A DNA stretch of 44,924 nucleotides from Chthoniobacterales bacterium (GTDB lineage Bacteria; Verrucomicrobiota; Verrucomicrobiia; Chthoniobacterales; UBA10450): NCBI GenBank assembly GCA_013815325.1, contig JACDGM010000027.1, forward strand, positions 1 through 44,924. The letters run 5' to 3'. Made by a program: the position numbers and the translations under genes. This document shows, one piece after another, positions 21,826 to 32,471 of the stretch (the stretch's first letter is position 1; each line of letters begins with the position of its first letter). The notes beneath the pieces are model-generated. The model was not told the origin of the DNA. It made no database searches and worked only from the letters and a program-made list of their open reading frames with translations.

Positions 21826-21981
21826 CTAGGCAACTTGAACAGTGCGCGCTTCATCGCCTGCCAAACGGCAAGGCTCCACGCCCGGAGTGTTCCCCCGGTT
21901 CAGAATGTTGACCGCTGCATTGCGGTCGGCGTTGTCCCTATGCCCGCGATTTTCCGTGCTGGCGCGGACGTGGATATCCCG
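21826..21981 (-). pseudogene. TnpB (IS605 OrfB) C-terminal relic
   Basis: The minus frame ending at TAG 21826-21828 reads ...ENRGHRDNADRNAAVNIL, then NRGNTPGVEPCRLAGDEA and RTVQVA. NADRNAAVNIL is the RuvC-III region of TnpB, where the Asp is catalytic. The zinc-ribbon cysteines expected just upstream are absent, and everything before about 21981 is missing, replaced by the terminase 5' region. It is therefore a truncated remnant. The kept part, together with the right end, is the segment that in intact elements encodes the omega RNA. Confidence 0.78.
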
Positions 21982-22003
21982 AAGAAAAAGATGAATTAAG
22001 CCC

Positions 22004-23791
22004 GTGGCGATCGACCTTCAGAAAATCGCGGTTGATTACGCTCTGTCGGTTGACGAGGTGCGCGCGCGCTGGCTTATGCTGCGGGTGGCTATCTGGAAAT
22101 CCGATTTTCGCACCTTCTGCAAGGAGGTAGTCAAGATACGCGCCAAAGATGGTACGCTTGAGCCATTGATCTTGAATGAGGCGCAAGAGCATTTACTTGC
22201 CCAAGTGAATAAAATGCTCGCGGATACGCGATGGGTGCGGATAATTTTTCTGAAAGGGCGCAGGCAGGGGGCGTCCACTTTCACAGCGGCTCGGGGATAT
22301 TGGCGCACAACGCTTTACGACCGGCAGAACGCCTACATATTGTCGCATGAAATGGCGTCTTCGACGGTTTTGTTCGACATGGTAAGCCTTATGCAGGAGC
22401 AACATCCTTTCCCGCCACAGGTGGGTACAGACAATGCGAAATCGCTTGAATTCAAGCAACGCGGATCAATGTATCAGGTCGCCACCGCAGGGCAGAAGGC
22501 TGGTGGTCGAGGCGCGGCAATTTCCTATTTTCACGGGAGCGAGGCGAGTCGTTGGGCCAACGCGGCAGACCATTTCGCGGCGTCTGTGGAGGCCGTGGAC
22601 GAGGTGAGGGGCACATGGGGTGTCTTGTGGTCCGAACCTGCCCGCCCGCTTCCGTTTGAGCAGGGGAAGGGCAAGATTGAGGGCTGGGTAAAACCTCCAT
22701 CGGAGGTATTGCTGGAGACGACCTCCGCAGGTCCGCAAGGGGAATTTTACCGCCGCTATATGGACGCCTTGAGAGGGACTGGTCCGTATCAAGCAGTTTT
22801 CGTTCCGTGGACGCTTCAGAAGGAATACACGCGCGACGGGGACTTTCAGGCAAGCAATGAGCCTGATGAGGAGGGTGAGCTATCCGAACAGGAATATCAG
22901 GCAACGTACAAATTGACCGACGCACAGATGCTGTGGCGCCGTGAAAAAATCCAGGGGCTTCGGTCTGCTAGCCTGTTCCGGCAGGAATATCCGATCGACG
23001 TGACCGAAGCTTTCGCCGCCGCCGATATCGAGGACGTTTTTATCAAGCCGAGTTACGTACTGAAGGCGCGCAAGCGGTTCGGTGAAATCCCCGACGCGCC
23101 ACTGATCATCGGCGTGGACCCGGCCGGGCAGGGAGGTGATCGTTTCGCCGTCGCGTTCCGTCGCGGCGACAGCATTTTCAAGGTGCTCGCCCGGAACAAG
23201 CTCGAGCAGGCGGAAGCGGTCGCTTGGCTTTCGTCCATCATTGACGAGTGGAAACCGAACCGCATGTGCATCGATCGTGGTTCGATCGGACAGCCGCTCA
23301 TTCAAGCATTGCGCGCGATCAGCCCCAAATATGCCGACATCATCAAAGGCATTGATTTCGGCGGCACGTCGAAGGCCAAGAAAGCGCACCCCAAGCGCGC
23401 AGGACCGTGGAATATCCGCGCCGAAATTTACGACGACTTGCTGACGTTCCTGAAGGAAGGAGGCTCGATCCCGGACGACGACGACTTGGCTTCCGACATG
23501 AGCGGACCGAAAATCAAGTATCGCGCGAACAATGATTGGTTGCTCGAAAGCAAAACCGACATGAAGGCCCGTGGCCTCCGATCGAGCGACTTGAGCGACG
23601 CTTGCGCATTGACCTTTGCAGTTAAGGAATTTTTCGATACATGGAGTCGGCCGAAACGGGTTTCCGGGTTTGGCACGGGGGCGCCGGCGATGGACGGACA
23701 CAACGGCCCACCGCAAGGTTTGGTCGATCACACGGATTATGGGTCATTCTATGACGGCGGCGGCGGTCAAGATGGCTGGATGGCGGGATAG
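22004..23791 (+). CDS. Terminase large subunit
   Basis: 595 residues. The ATPase domain has the Walker A-like FLKGRRQGASTFTAA (near 83-97) and an E-rich motif region. The nuclease domain has GVDPAGQGGDRFAV (near 368-381) and CIDRGSIGQPL as RNase H-like metal sites. It cuts and pumps DNA into the prohead, docking on the portal encoded next. The start is GTG 22004 with only a weak SD (AAAGATGA further upstream). The region directly before it holds the TnpB relic, which may have replaced the original ribosome binding site. The Gly-rich tail (DGGGGQDGW) is probably disordered. Confidence 0.93.
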   Translation: MAIDLQKIAVDYALSVDEVRARWLMLRVAIWKSDFRTFCKEVVKIRAKDGTLEPLILNEAQEHLLAQVNKMLADTRWVRIIFLKGRRQGASTFTAARGYWRTTLYDRQNAYILSHEMASSTVLFDMVSLMQEQHPFPPQVGTDNAKSLEFKQRGSMYQVATAGQKAGGRGAAISYFHGSEASRWANAADHFAASVEAVDEVRGTWGVLWSEPARPLPFEQGKGKIEGWVKPPSEVLLETTSAGPQGEFYRRYMDALRGTGPYQAVFVPWTLQKEYTRDGDFQASNEPDEEGELSEQEYQATYKLTDAQMLWRREKIQGLRSASLFRQEYPIDVTEAFAAADIEDVFIKPSYVLKARKRFGEIPDAPLIIGVDPAGQGGDRFAVAFRRGDSIFKVLARNKLEQAEAVAWLSSIIDEWKPNRMCIDRGSIGQPLIQALRAISPKYADIIKGIDFGGTSKAKKAHPKRAGPWNIRAEIYDDLLTFLKEGGSIPDDDDLASDMSGPKIKYRANNDWLLESKTDMKARGLRSSDLSDACALTFAVKEFFDTWSRPKRVSGFGTGAPAMDGHNGPPQGLVDHTDYGSFYDGGGGQDGWMAG

Positions 23792-23802
23792 GGAGCGAGA
23801 AA

Positions 23803-26800
23803 ATGGCAGGAATTCGGGATGCAATAGCCGCCGATTTGGGGCCGGCACCGTCGCGCGTCACGCGGACGCCAAAGGGGTTTGAGAGCGACACCGAATTCCT
23901 CAACGATATGCGGACGAAATACGAGTTTGGCTACTCGTTCAACGAACACAATATCAAGGCCGGCAAGGACGACGCGAAATTCACGGTCGGCCTGCAATGG
24001 GACCCGGTTGTAAAGACGCGGCGCGAGAGCGCGAACAAGCCCGTGCTGACGTTTAACCGGCTGATCGCCTTCGTCGCGCAGATCGTCGGCAACCGCCTCA
24101 TGAATGAGACGGAAATCCGCGTCGCTCCCGACAAGGCGGGCACGCGCGAAATCGCGGAAATCCGCGAAGGGCTTATCCGCTCGATTTTCAAAAACAGTCA
24201 GTCGGATTTCGCCCGTGACGAAGCCCACAAGTATCAGGTTATCGGCGGACAGGGCGCCTATTCGCTATCGATCGACTACACGAGCGATGACGTTTTCGAG
24301 CAGCAAATCAATTTGCAAGCGTGCTCCGACCCGTATTCCGCCATTTTCGATCCCCTTGGCGTCGAACCGTCCGGAGCGGACTGCCAGTGGGGATTTATCG
24401 GCGACGATATCCCGCAACAGGAATTCAAGCACCGTTGGCCCTGGGCGGCGGAAACGAGCTTCATGGGCTCGGAAAAATGGAACCATAATAGCTTTTGGCT
24501 CCAAGAGGACACCGTGCGCGTCGTCAGCTATTGGCGGATGGTCACGGAAGGCTCGCGCACGCTGGCGCTCTACCTCGACGGCACGGTGCAGGACGTTTCC
24601 AAGCTTGAGGAATACGAATACCTAAACCTCTGCGAAACCCGGTCGGACGGCTCGCCCTATACACGTGACGTGCCGAAGCGATTCGCTCGGCTCTACGTCT
24701 GTTCGGGTGGCGCTATTCTGGAAGGTCCATACGACTATCCCGTGTCGTCGCTGCCGATGTATCGCGTCGCCGGTTGGGAGGTAAATGACGGGGAGCGCGT
24801 CCACCGTTGGGGCTTGATCCGGTTCCTGAAGGACCCGCAGCGGCTCCATAACTACTGGAGGCATTTGAGTATTGACACAGTATTGCCGACGCCAACGGGC
24901 TGGACAACCATGCGCGATGTGGAAGTCGGGGACCAGCTTCTGGATGAGCAAGGTCGTCCCTGCAATGTTATCGGGACAAGCCCTGTATATTTGAGCAAAA
25001 AATGCTACAGGATTACTTTTGACGACGGTAGCAACATCGTTGCGAGCGACGAACATACTTGGAAAGTTGAGACAAGAGGCAAGCGCAACAGCCCCAAACC
25101 TGGCTCGAACTGGTTTGATGAAGAATTGACCACGGATAAGCTGGTCCCAGGCAAGCATTTCATCTGGATGACTAAGCCGCTTGATCTTCCAGAAATTGAG
25201 CTACCTATTCATCCCTACGTGCTGGGTATGTGGTTGGGTAATGGAAGGAGCGACGGCAGTGCTATTTCGCATCATCAAGATGATGCGGCTGAAGTCCGAA
25301 ACCTTATCGAAGGCTATGGATATACGGTCAGCGACATTCGTCCCGAAAAGAACACAAAGGGTGTACGATTTACTGTTTATGATCTGGTGACGCGGCTGCG
25401 GGAGAACGGGTTGTTGCACAACAAGCATATTCCTTCCGTTTATCTCCGGGCCTCGCGGCAGCAGCGTGAGCAGCTTTTGCAGGGCCTCATGGACAGCGAC
25501 GGGAGTATCAACACCCACGTGCAGACTTGCGAGTTTACGACGGTGCTCCCAACACTGGCGGACGGGTTTGCCGAACTTGTGTCGTCACTCGGCATCAAGC
25601 CGGTGAAGTGTGTACGCAAGGGCCGCGTCCGTATGTGGGCCGATGGTACTGAAACACTGCATCGGGATGCACATCAATTCGTCTTTACCGCCGCGAGCGA
25701 CGACAATGTCTTTGCCTTGAAGCGGAAACGGACGTTGCAACAGCGCCCAAGGAATGAGCACCCCAGGCGGAACAAGAGGTTCCGCATTGTGTCTGTGGAT
25801 GAGGTAGCTTCGGTCCCGACGAAATGCGTGGGTATCGACGCTCCGTCACGCCTTTTCCTTGCTGGCCCTTCGATGGTCCCCACGCATAACTCGACCGTAG
25901 CCGAGCAGCTTGTCGCCGCACCGCGCAACAAATGGCTGACGACGACCGAAGCCGTGCGCGGGCACGAGGTAAAATGGCGCAAGGCGGCAACGTCTGACGA
26001 CCCGTTCCTGTATTTCAACGATGGCGAGCAAGCGCCAATTCATATCCCGCCGCCGGGGATCGACGCCGCGTTGATCAACGAAGCCGGGCTCGCGACGCAG
26101 GATTTGAAGGATATTTCGAATATCCACGAAGCCGCGCTCGGGATGCCGTCGAACGAGGTTTCCAAGGTCGCAATTCAACAGCGGCAAATGGTTTCCGATG
26201 TCGGCACGTTCATTTACACCGATCGGCTGAAAATCGCCGATACGCGGTGCGCGAAGAATATCGACGAGCTAATTCCGTATATCTACGACACGAAGCGCGT
26301 GATCACGGTTATCGGCCGCGACGACAAGGCGGTGCTCAAAACGATCAATGACGGCACGCCGAATAGCGATATCACTGCCGGCAAATATGCGATCACGGTC
26401 AATGTCGGCCCGGCGTCGGAAACCAAGCGGAGCCTCGCGGCCGAACAGATGATGTCGTTCGTCAACGCTGCACCGCAAACCGCCGCCTTGGTCATGGACC
26501 TCGTGGCCGAAGCGCAGGATTGGCCGAAAGCGACGGAATTTGCTCGGCGTTTCCGCACGCAATTGCCTCCCGGCCTCATTCCCGACGACGAGCTTACGCC
26601 GGAAATGCGTCAGATGCAGCAACAGCAACAGCAACAGCAACAGATGGAGGCGCAAGTCGCCGCCGCCAACGCGCAGGCCGATATCGCGCTCAAGCAGGCG
26701 AAGGCCAGCGATGCCATGTCGCGCGGGCGCCTGGCCTTGGCACAGGCTTACAAAGCCGTCGCCGACGCACAATCGCGCCGGGCGGACGTGGAAGGCAAAA

Positions 26801-27065
26801 ACGAGGACAAGGATTTTCACCACGTCCTCAAAACGCTCGATCAGCACAATTCGATGATGCAGGAGGATCGCCAGCACGATTTGGCGGTCGAGGACCAAGA
26901 GCATCAGCACGAAATGGACATCAGCGGCCAATCCCACGATCAGGAAATGGGCGTGACCAATTTGTTCAAGGAATTGGCGAATACCGACAGAGATTTCGCG
27001 TTGCGTCAACAGGCTCAAAACGCCGCGAAGGATAACCCAATGCCGGGCACAACGGAGAAAACGAA

Positions 27066-27069
<4 letters not shown>
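23803..27069 (+). CDS. P22-like portal protein interrupted by an intein
   Basis: 1088 residues before splicing, about 745 after, close to the size of P22 gp1. The N-terminal part (NKPVLTFNRLIAFVAQIVGNRL, IFDPLGVEPSGADCQWGFI) and the region after the intein (TVAEQLVAAPRNKW, ANPQ-like helices) match P22-type portals. A Gln run (codons cag/caa, about 26617-26642) and a charged coiled-coil tail (Q/H/D rich) end the protein, as in the P22 barrel and tail. It forms the dodecameric DNA channel. The gene overlaps the scaffold start by ATGA. Confidence 0.92.
24862..25890 (+). mobile_element. LAGLIDADG intein in the portal, class 3 type (343 aa)
   Basis: Precursor residues 354-696, between YWR and STVAEQL. 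The first residue is His, not Cys, Ser or Ala: HLSIDTVLPTPTGWTTMRDV. Block B has the Trp of DEHTW, block F the Cys of TKCVGID, and block G the Thr of VPTHN. This W-C-T set defines class 3 inteins, which start splicing from the block F Cys. The +1 residue is Ser. LAGLIDADG motifs are VLGMWLGNGRSDG and LLQGLMDSDG. Confidence 0.88.
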
Positions 27070-28217
<1,148 letters not shown>

Positions 28218-28226
28218 ACCGGCCAA

Positions 28227-28265
28227 GGGAAAATCCCTTCGGCCACAAACTGAAGGGATTTTCCC
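28227..28265 (+). promoter_or_regulatory. Strong hairpin enclosing the coat-protein ribosome binding site
   Basis: GGGAAAATCCCTTC (28227-28240) and GAAGGGATTTTCCC (28252-28265) form a perfect 14-bp stem. The right arm contains the SD AAGGGA and ends at the base before the GTG start. Each arm is also self-complementary (AAGGGA-AAA-TCCCTT; GGGA-TTT-TCCC), so alternative folds are possible. Confidence 0.7.
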
Positions 28266-29579
28266 GTGGGTGCAGTCACTACCGAACAGCAAAAGCTCGT
28301 CCTGAATTCGTTCGCGATGGTGCTTCAGAATAATCTCGTTACCGGGTCGGCCGTGACCTGGAACGAAATGGACGGCGAAATGGACGATCGAAACGGCCTC
28401 GCCGTTCTCGAACAGACCACGCCGCGCTACAACGTCACGCGCACCGAAAACGGCGTCAAGGATTTGTCCGCCGGCACCGATGGCTCGGTTTTCGGGTCGG
28501 AGCTTTTCGAAATCACCGGCACGTTCAACGCGAACATGGGTTGGGGCGATTTCGTCAAGATCAAGTCGATCGGCGAAGCTCGCGAGAGCCAAGCGTTGCT
28601 CGGCGCCGCGACCAGCCTTGCCGACAAGATCGACGCCTACATTCTCGCGAAGGCCACGCTGGCCTCGTGCGATTGGACCGGTACGCCGAATAACGCCATC
28701 GCACAGTGGAGCGATGCCGCAGCGGCACATACTCGGCTGACGGAAAACGGGGTGGATGATTCCGAGCTTTCCTTCATCATGAGCGCGTTCGACCGGCAAC
28801 AGCTTGGCGACCAGCTTGTGAAGCTGCCGAACGAAACCGGCGCGGGCACCTATCGCAAGGGCTTCAGCGGCGAAATCGACGATATCCGCACCATGTTTAC
28901 CAATCAGCTTCCGAACCTTCTCACGGGCACCCGTGCGCAGACCGGGGCCGGCTTGGTCAATGGTGCGAACCAAAACGTCGATTACGCGGCCGTCGCCAAG
29001 GCGGGCACGTCCAACGGACAGTCGATGACGCAGCTTATCGCGCTCGACGGCTTCGCGGCCGGCGCCACGGTCAAGGCGGGTGAGGTTTTCACTTGGCCCG
29101 GCGTGTTCGCGTTCGACAATCGCAAGCAGGCTCCGGTTTCGCCGGCGCGGCTTCAGCAGTTTACGGTTGTCACCGACGCTGTGGCGGACGGCGCGGGCGT
29201 GATCGCTGCGATGCGGATTTTCCCGGCGATGGTCGTTCCTGGCTCGGGTGCCGGCGATAATATCAACATCAACACCGCACACGCGACCGTCACGGCCGCA
29301 CCGGCGGACAACTCGGTTTTGACCTTCATTGGTGCTGCCAATACCAATCTGTCGCCTCGTCTTCTGATCCAGAAGCAGGCGATCGTGGTCAACACCGTGC
29401 CGCTGATCCTGCCGGCGTCGGACACGTCCATGCGTCGCAAGCTGAAGAAAATCCCACTGACTGTCCGCATGTGGCAGCACTCGGATTTCTACACTGGCGC
29501 GCACGGTGTCCGCTTCGATGTGGCCTTGAACGCGAATATTCGCGAACGGCGCCGCATGTCGCGCATGAACGGCGCGTAA
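28266..29579 (+). CDS. Major capsid protein, P22 coat family
   Basis: 437 residues, close to P22 coat (430). The N-terminal EQQKLVLNSFAMVLQNNLVTG, the central LPNLLTGTRAQTGAGLVNGANQ and the C-terminal LTVRMWQHSDFYTGAHGVRFDVALNANIRE are typical of P22_CoatProtein members, including those with an inserted domain. It builds the icosahedral shell. It starts at GTG 28266, immediately after a hairpin that holds the SD, which suggests translational control. A hairpin at 29618-29645 follows the gene. Confidence 0.9.
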   Translation: MGAVTTEQQKLVLNSFAMVLQNNLVTGSAVTWNEMDGEMDDRNGLAVLEQTTPRYNVTRTENGVKDLSAGTDGSVFGSELFEITGTFNANMGWGDFVKIKSIGEARESQALLGAATSLADKIDAYILAKATLASCDWTGTPNNAIAQWSDAAAAHTRLTENGVDDSELSFIMSAFDRQQLGDQLVKLPNETGAGTYRKGFSGEIDDIRTMFTNQLPNLLTGTRAQTGAGLVNGANQNVDYAAVAKAGTSNGQSMTQLIALDGFAAGATVKAGEVFTWPGVFAFDNRKQAPVSPARLQQFTVVTDAVADGAGVIAAMRIFPAMVVPGSGAGDNININTAHATVTAAPADNSVLTFIGAANTNLSPRLLIQKQAIVVNTVPLILPASDTSMRRKLKKIPLTVRMWQHSDFYTGAHGVRFDVALNANIRERRRMSRMNGA

Positions 29580-29617
29580 GCGCACTTCGTTTCGTTCTCC
29601 GGGCGAAGGTTCATCGG

Positions 29618-29645
29618 CCCTCCCGGTTCCCGCTAACCGGGAGGG
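29618..29645 (+). terminator. Hairpin after the coat gene
   Basis: CCCTCCCGGTT and AACCGGGAGGG form a perfect 11-bp stem with a 6-base loop. Only TCGTT follows, so it may be a weak terminator, or an RNA-stabilising or processing hairpin that keeps the coat message abundant. Confidence 0.55.
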
Positions 29646-29689
29646 TCGTTACGCTTCGGGGATAGAAATTCAGGCGGTGGAGGATTTTC

Positions 29690-29953
29690 ATGTTCGGGCA
29701 ATATTACAGCGGGCATCCGATGGTCGCGAACAGCGCCTATCACATCGCCGGCTCGCGCATGTCGGGATTTCTCGCGACTGTCGCCGGCACGATCACTGTT
29801 ACCGATCACGAGCCCACGGACGGGTCGAACGCGATTATCGTGAACGCGCTGCCGCTCGCGGTGGGTTTTAACCGTATTCCGCTCTTGTTCCAGTCAACGG
29901 CGGGTGCTGACGTGCAATTGGCCGGGGGCGCGGCCGGCACGCTCTTGATTTAA
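29690..29953 (+). CDS. Small virion protein candidate, 87 aa
   Basis: 87 residues, beta-rich (GTITVTDHEPTDGSNAIIVNALPLAVGFNRIPLLFQSTAGADVQLAGGAAGTLLI). GGAGG lies six bases before ATG 29690. Placed just after the coat gene and preceded by a hairpin, it may be a decoration protein, but I recognise no family. Confidence 0.72.
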   Translation: MFGQYYSGHPMVANSAYHIAGSRMSGFLATVAGTITVTDHEPTDGSNAIIVNALPLAVGFNRIPLLFQSTAGADVQLAGGAAGTLLI

Positions 29954-29972
29954 CGCTCAACGGAGAAAACAG

Positions 29973-30386
29973 ATGGACAAGCAGTCATGGCCTGCATGGT
30001 TTTACGGCCCGAACAATCAGGCCGACACGTTCGGTTCGCCCGAAGAGGTGCCCGCTGGCTGGCACGATCACCCTATGAAGGTCGAAGGTGACAAGGTGAT
30101 CACCGGCGCGCGCACGGGCTCCAACCCCGCCCCAGCCGCGATTACCGGCGCCGCGTCGCCCGCACAGACGGGTTCCGGCCCGGCGGCTCCCGGCGATCAG
30201 AGCAACACCCTCGACGCGGCCGGTTGGCCCTGGGAGGAAGAGTTGCACGCGGCGACAAAGACGATGACCAGCGCCGGCTTGTGGCGTATGAAGGTCGGCG
30301 TTGTCCGTCCCGCGCCGAAGCCCGAAGCCGCGCCCGAAGCGGCCGACAAACAGGCGCTGGAAGAGGGCAAGGCGCTCGACCTGTAA
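29973..30386 (+). CDS. Hypothetical protein with WRMK motif, 137 aa
   Basis: 137 residues. The N-terminal MDKQSWPAWFYGPNNQADTF and PAGWHDHP resemble small head-region proteins of podoviruses. After a Pro/Ala linker comes AAGWPWEEELHAATKT and LWRMKVGVVRPAPKP, the same motif as in the early gene at 5008-5781. The tail is acidic, ending ALDL. CGGAG lies seven bases upstream of the ATG. Function unknown. Confidence 0.72.
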   Translation: MDKQSWPAWFYGPNNQADTFGSPEEVPAGWHDHPMKVEGDKVITGARTGSNPAPAAITGAASPAQTGSGPAAPGDQSNTLDAAGWPWEEELHAATKTMTSAGLWRMKVGVVRPAPKPEAAPEAADKQALEEGKALDL

Positions 30387-30406
30387 TTTAACCGCGAGGT
30401 GCTTCC

Positions 30407-31186
30407 GTGACCCTGATTTCCTCGATCATTTCCGACGCCTTCCGCGAGAGCAATATTCTCGCGCTTGGTCGGGACCCGAGCGTTAATCAGGGTGCGGAAG
30501 CCCTTCGCCTTTACAATTCGCTGCTCGCGTCGCTTTACGGCACGCAAGAGGGCGAGCGGTTTCAGGATTGGCCGCTAGGCGATTTCGACCGAAATCCCGA
30601 CGATCCTTGGTTTCGCGACCTTCAATATCTGTCTGATCGAGAATTGGACAATCCGCCGATCAACCAACGGCTGCTTGCGACCAATACCGTCGCCCGCACG
30701 GTATGGCTGACGCCACGGCCGCAGGACGGCGCCCGCTATGCCATCGCTGATCCCTATGGGCGCCTAGCAGCGTTCCCGGTGACGCTTGGGGGCAACGGCC
30801 GGCCGATCGAGGGCGCGGCATCGATCGTACTCAACGTCAACAGTACGTTCCGCGAATGGATTTACCGCTCCGACCTCGCAGCATGGGTGAAAATCTCGCC
30901 AGTGATCGCGACGGATGAAAATCCGTTCCCGCCGCAATTCGACATTATGTTTGTAATCTTGCTCGCGATGCGGATTAACCCTCGTTACGGCCGCACGCTC
31001 GACGCGCAGAGCGTCGCCGCGCTCAAGGATAACAAGCAGGATTTTCGCAACCGCTACCTTCAGTCGCGGCCGTTGGAAATTCTCGACGATATCTCGTGGC
31101 CTTTCATGTCGGTGCAGGGTTACGATAGCCAACGGTCCTTCAGCACCACGCGCGGTTTCGAGCGTGGCAATCCGTTCGGGGATTAA
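30407..31186 (+). CDS. Head completion / tail accessory protein, P22 gp4-like
   Basis: 259 residues. LISSIISDAFRESNILALG at the N-terminus, ALRLYNSLLASLYG, and the C-terminal half with TVWLTPRPQDGARYAIADPYGRLAAFP are typical of P22 tail accessory factor gp4, which binds under the portal and closes the filled head. GTG 30407 has GAGG seven bases upstream. The order gp4 then gp10-like agrees with P22. Confidence 0.85.
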   Translation: MTLISSIISDAFRESNILALGRDPSVNQGAEALRLYNSLLASLYGTQEGERFQDWPLGDFDRNPDDPWFRDLQYLSDRELDNPPINQRLLATNTVARTVWLTPRPQDGARYAIADPYGRLAAFPVTLGGNGRPIEGAASIVLNVNSTFREWIYRSDLAAWVKISPVIATDENPFPPQFDIMFVILLAMRINPRYGRTLDAQSVAALKDNKQDFRNRYLQSRPLEILDDISWPFMSVQGYDSQRSFSTTRGFERGNPFGD

Positions 31187-31189
31187 GCG

Positions 31190-32458
31190 ATGGCTGATAT
31201 CCCTCTCGGGCGGGCGGACTATCACCGCACCGTTGCCCGCGAAGCGCGGGTGCAGACGCTAAATCGCTTTTTCGAACAAAATCCGGTGCTCGTGAAGGCG
31301 CTTACCGCGCTGATCAGTCGGCCGGCGCTGCGGCGTTGGCTCGCGGTCGGTGAGGGGCCGATCCGGGGGGTATATTCGCAGCCGGGCAGTTTCAGCGACG
31401 CGCTTTTCGTCGTGTCGGGCATCGAGTGGTATCGGATCGACAAAACTGGCGTCACGACGCTGCTAACCGGCGACCTGTTGCCGGGTACGGGCAATGTCAG
31501 CATGGCAGGAACTGGCACAATCGGCACCGGCTCAACAGCGGTCCCGGAATTCATGTATCTCGCGGACGGCCACAATTTGTGGCTCTACACGGAAAAAGGC
31601 TTCGCCAAGGGCACAATCGCCGGTTCCCCGGCGGCGGGCGATGTTATCCGCGTCGGATCGATGTATTACCAATTCACGGCGGGCAGCGTGGACGCGGGAG
31701 CACCGGCCGGAACGGTCGGAAATCCTTGGCTGATCAAGCACAGCTTTTCCGTTCCGCTTTCGTGGCAGCATTTCGCGTGGGCGCTCGGCAGCGGTGGCAT
31801 TCCCGGCACCGATTATTCGACCGCACTCACGGAAAATCCCGATGCTCGGACCTCGACTGTCGATTTAGCAGCGGTCACGATCCGAGCGCATGTCTCGGGC
31901 GTCGCGGGCAACGCAGTGACCACCACGGAAACGGGCGCGGGCATCGCATGGGGCACCGGCACGCTGACAGGCGGCGGGGCGGGCAACGTAACGATCGTGG
32001 AAACGCCGGATGATGTCGGGCCTATTTCGGTTGGCTACTGCGCCAGCTACGTTGTCGTTATCCCTGCGCAGGGCAAGGGCATCAACGGTCGGTTTTGGTG
32101 GATTAATCCTGGCGAAACAACGATCGACCCGTTGGACTTTGCGACGGCCGAGCGAGCGCCCGATCCGGTTTTCGCCGTAGTTGTCTTCGGCGATCAATTT
32201 TGGCTCCCCGGCTCCAACACCGCAGAGGTGTGGTATTTCACCGGGAATATCGACAGCCCCGTACTACGTCTTCAGGGCGTGACGTTTGATCGCGGGACGT
32301 GGGCTGGCGCGGCAATCGCAGTCAAGGAAAGCATGATTATCGTCGATAGCGACGGCGGCGTTTTCCAGATTTCAGGCGGATTGAAGCGTATCAGTAATCC
32401 GAGTATTGAGGAACGAATTCGCAAGTCGATTGCCTATCAGGCTTCGCGCGGGCTCTAA
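31190..32458 (+). CDS. Packaged-DNA stabilisation protein, P22 gp10-like, with inserted domain
   Basis: 422 residues. The N-terminus and repeats (ALFVVSGIEWYRID, FMYLADGHNLWLYTEKGF, FWWINPGETTIDPLDFATAERAPDPVFAVVVFGDQFWLPGSNTAEVWY) are those of gp10-type tail hub proteins. Between about 150 and 270 lies an insertion with VSGVAGNAVTTTETGAGIAWGTGTLTGG, a short domain found in various phage tail proteins. The C-terminal part of gp10 seems to reside in the separate gene at 33524-34366. It forms the hub to which the tail spikes attach. Confidence 0.82.
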   Translation: MADIPLGRADYHRTVAREARVQTLNRFFEQNPVLVKALTALISRPALRRWLAVGEGPIRGVYSQPGSFSDALFVVSGIEWYRIDKTGVTTLLTGDLLPGTGNVSMAGTGTIGTGSTAVPEFMYLADGHNLWLYTEKGFAKGTIAGSPAAGDVIRVGSMYYQFTAGSVDAGAPAGTVGNPWLIKHSFSVPLSWQHFAWALGSGGIPGTDYSTALTENPDARTSTVDLAAVTIRAHVSGVAGNAVTTTETGAGIAWGTGTLTGGGAGNVTIVETPDDVGPISVGYCASYVVVIPAQGKGINGRFWWINPGETTIDPLDFATAERAPDPVFAVVVFGDQFWLPGSNTAEVWYFTGNIDSPVLRLQGVTFDRGTWAGAAIAVKESMIIVDSDGGVFQISGGLKRISNPSIEERIRKSIAYQASRGL

Positions 32459-32471
32459 TTGGAGATTTACG

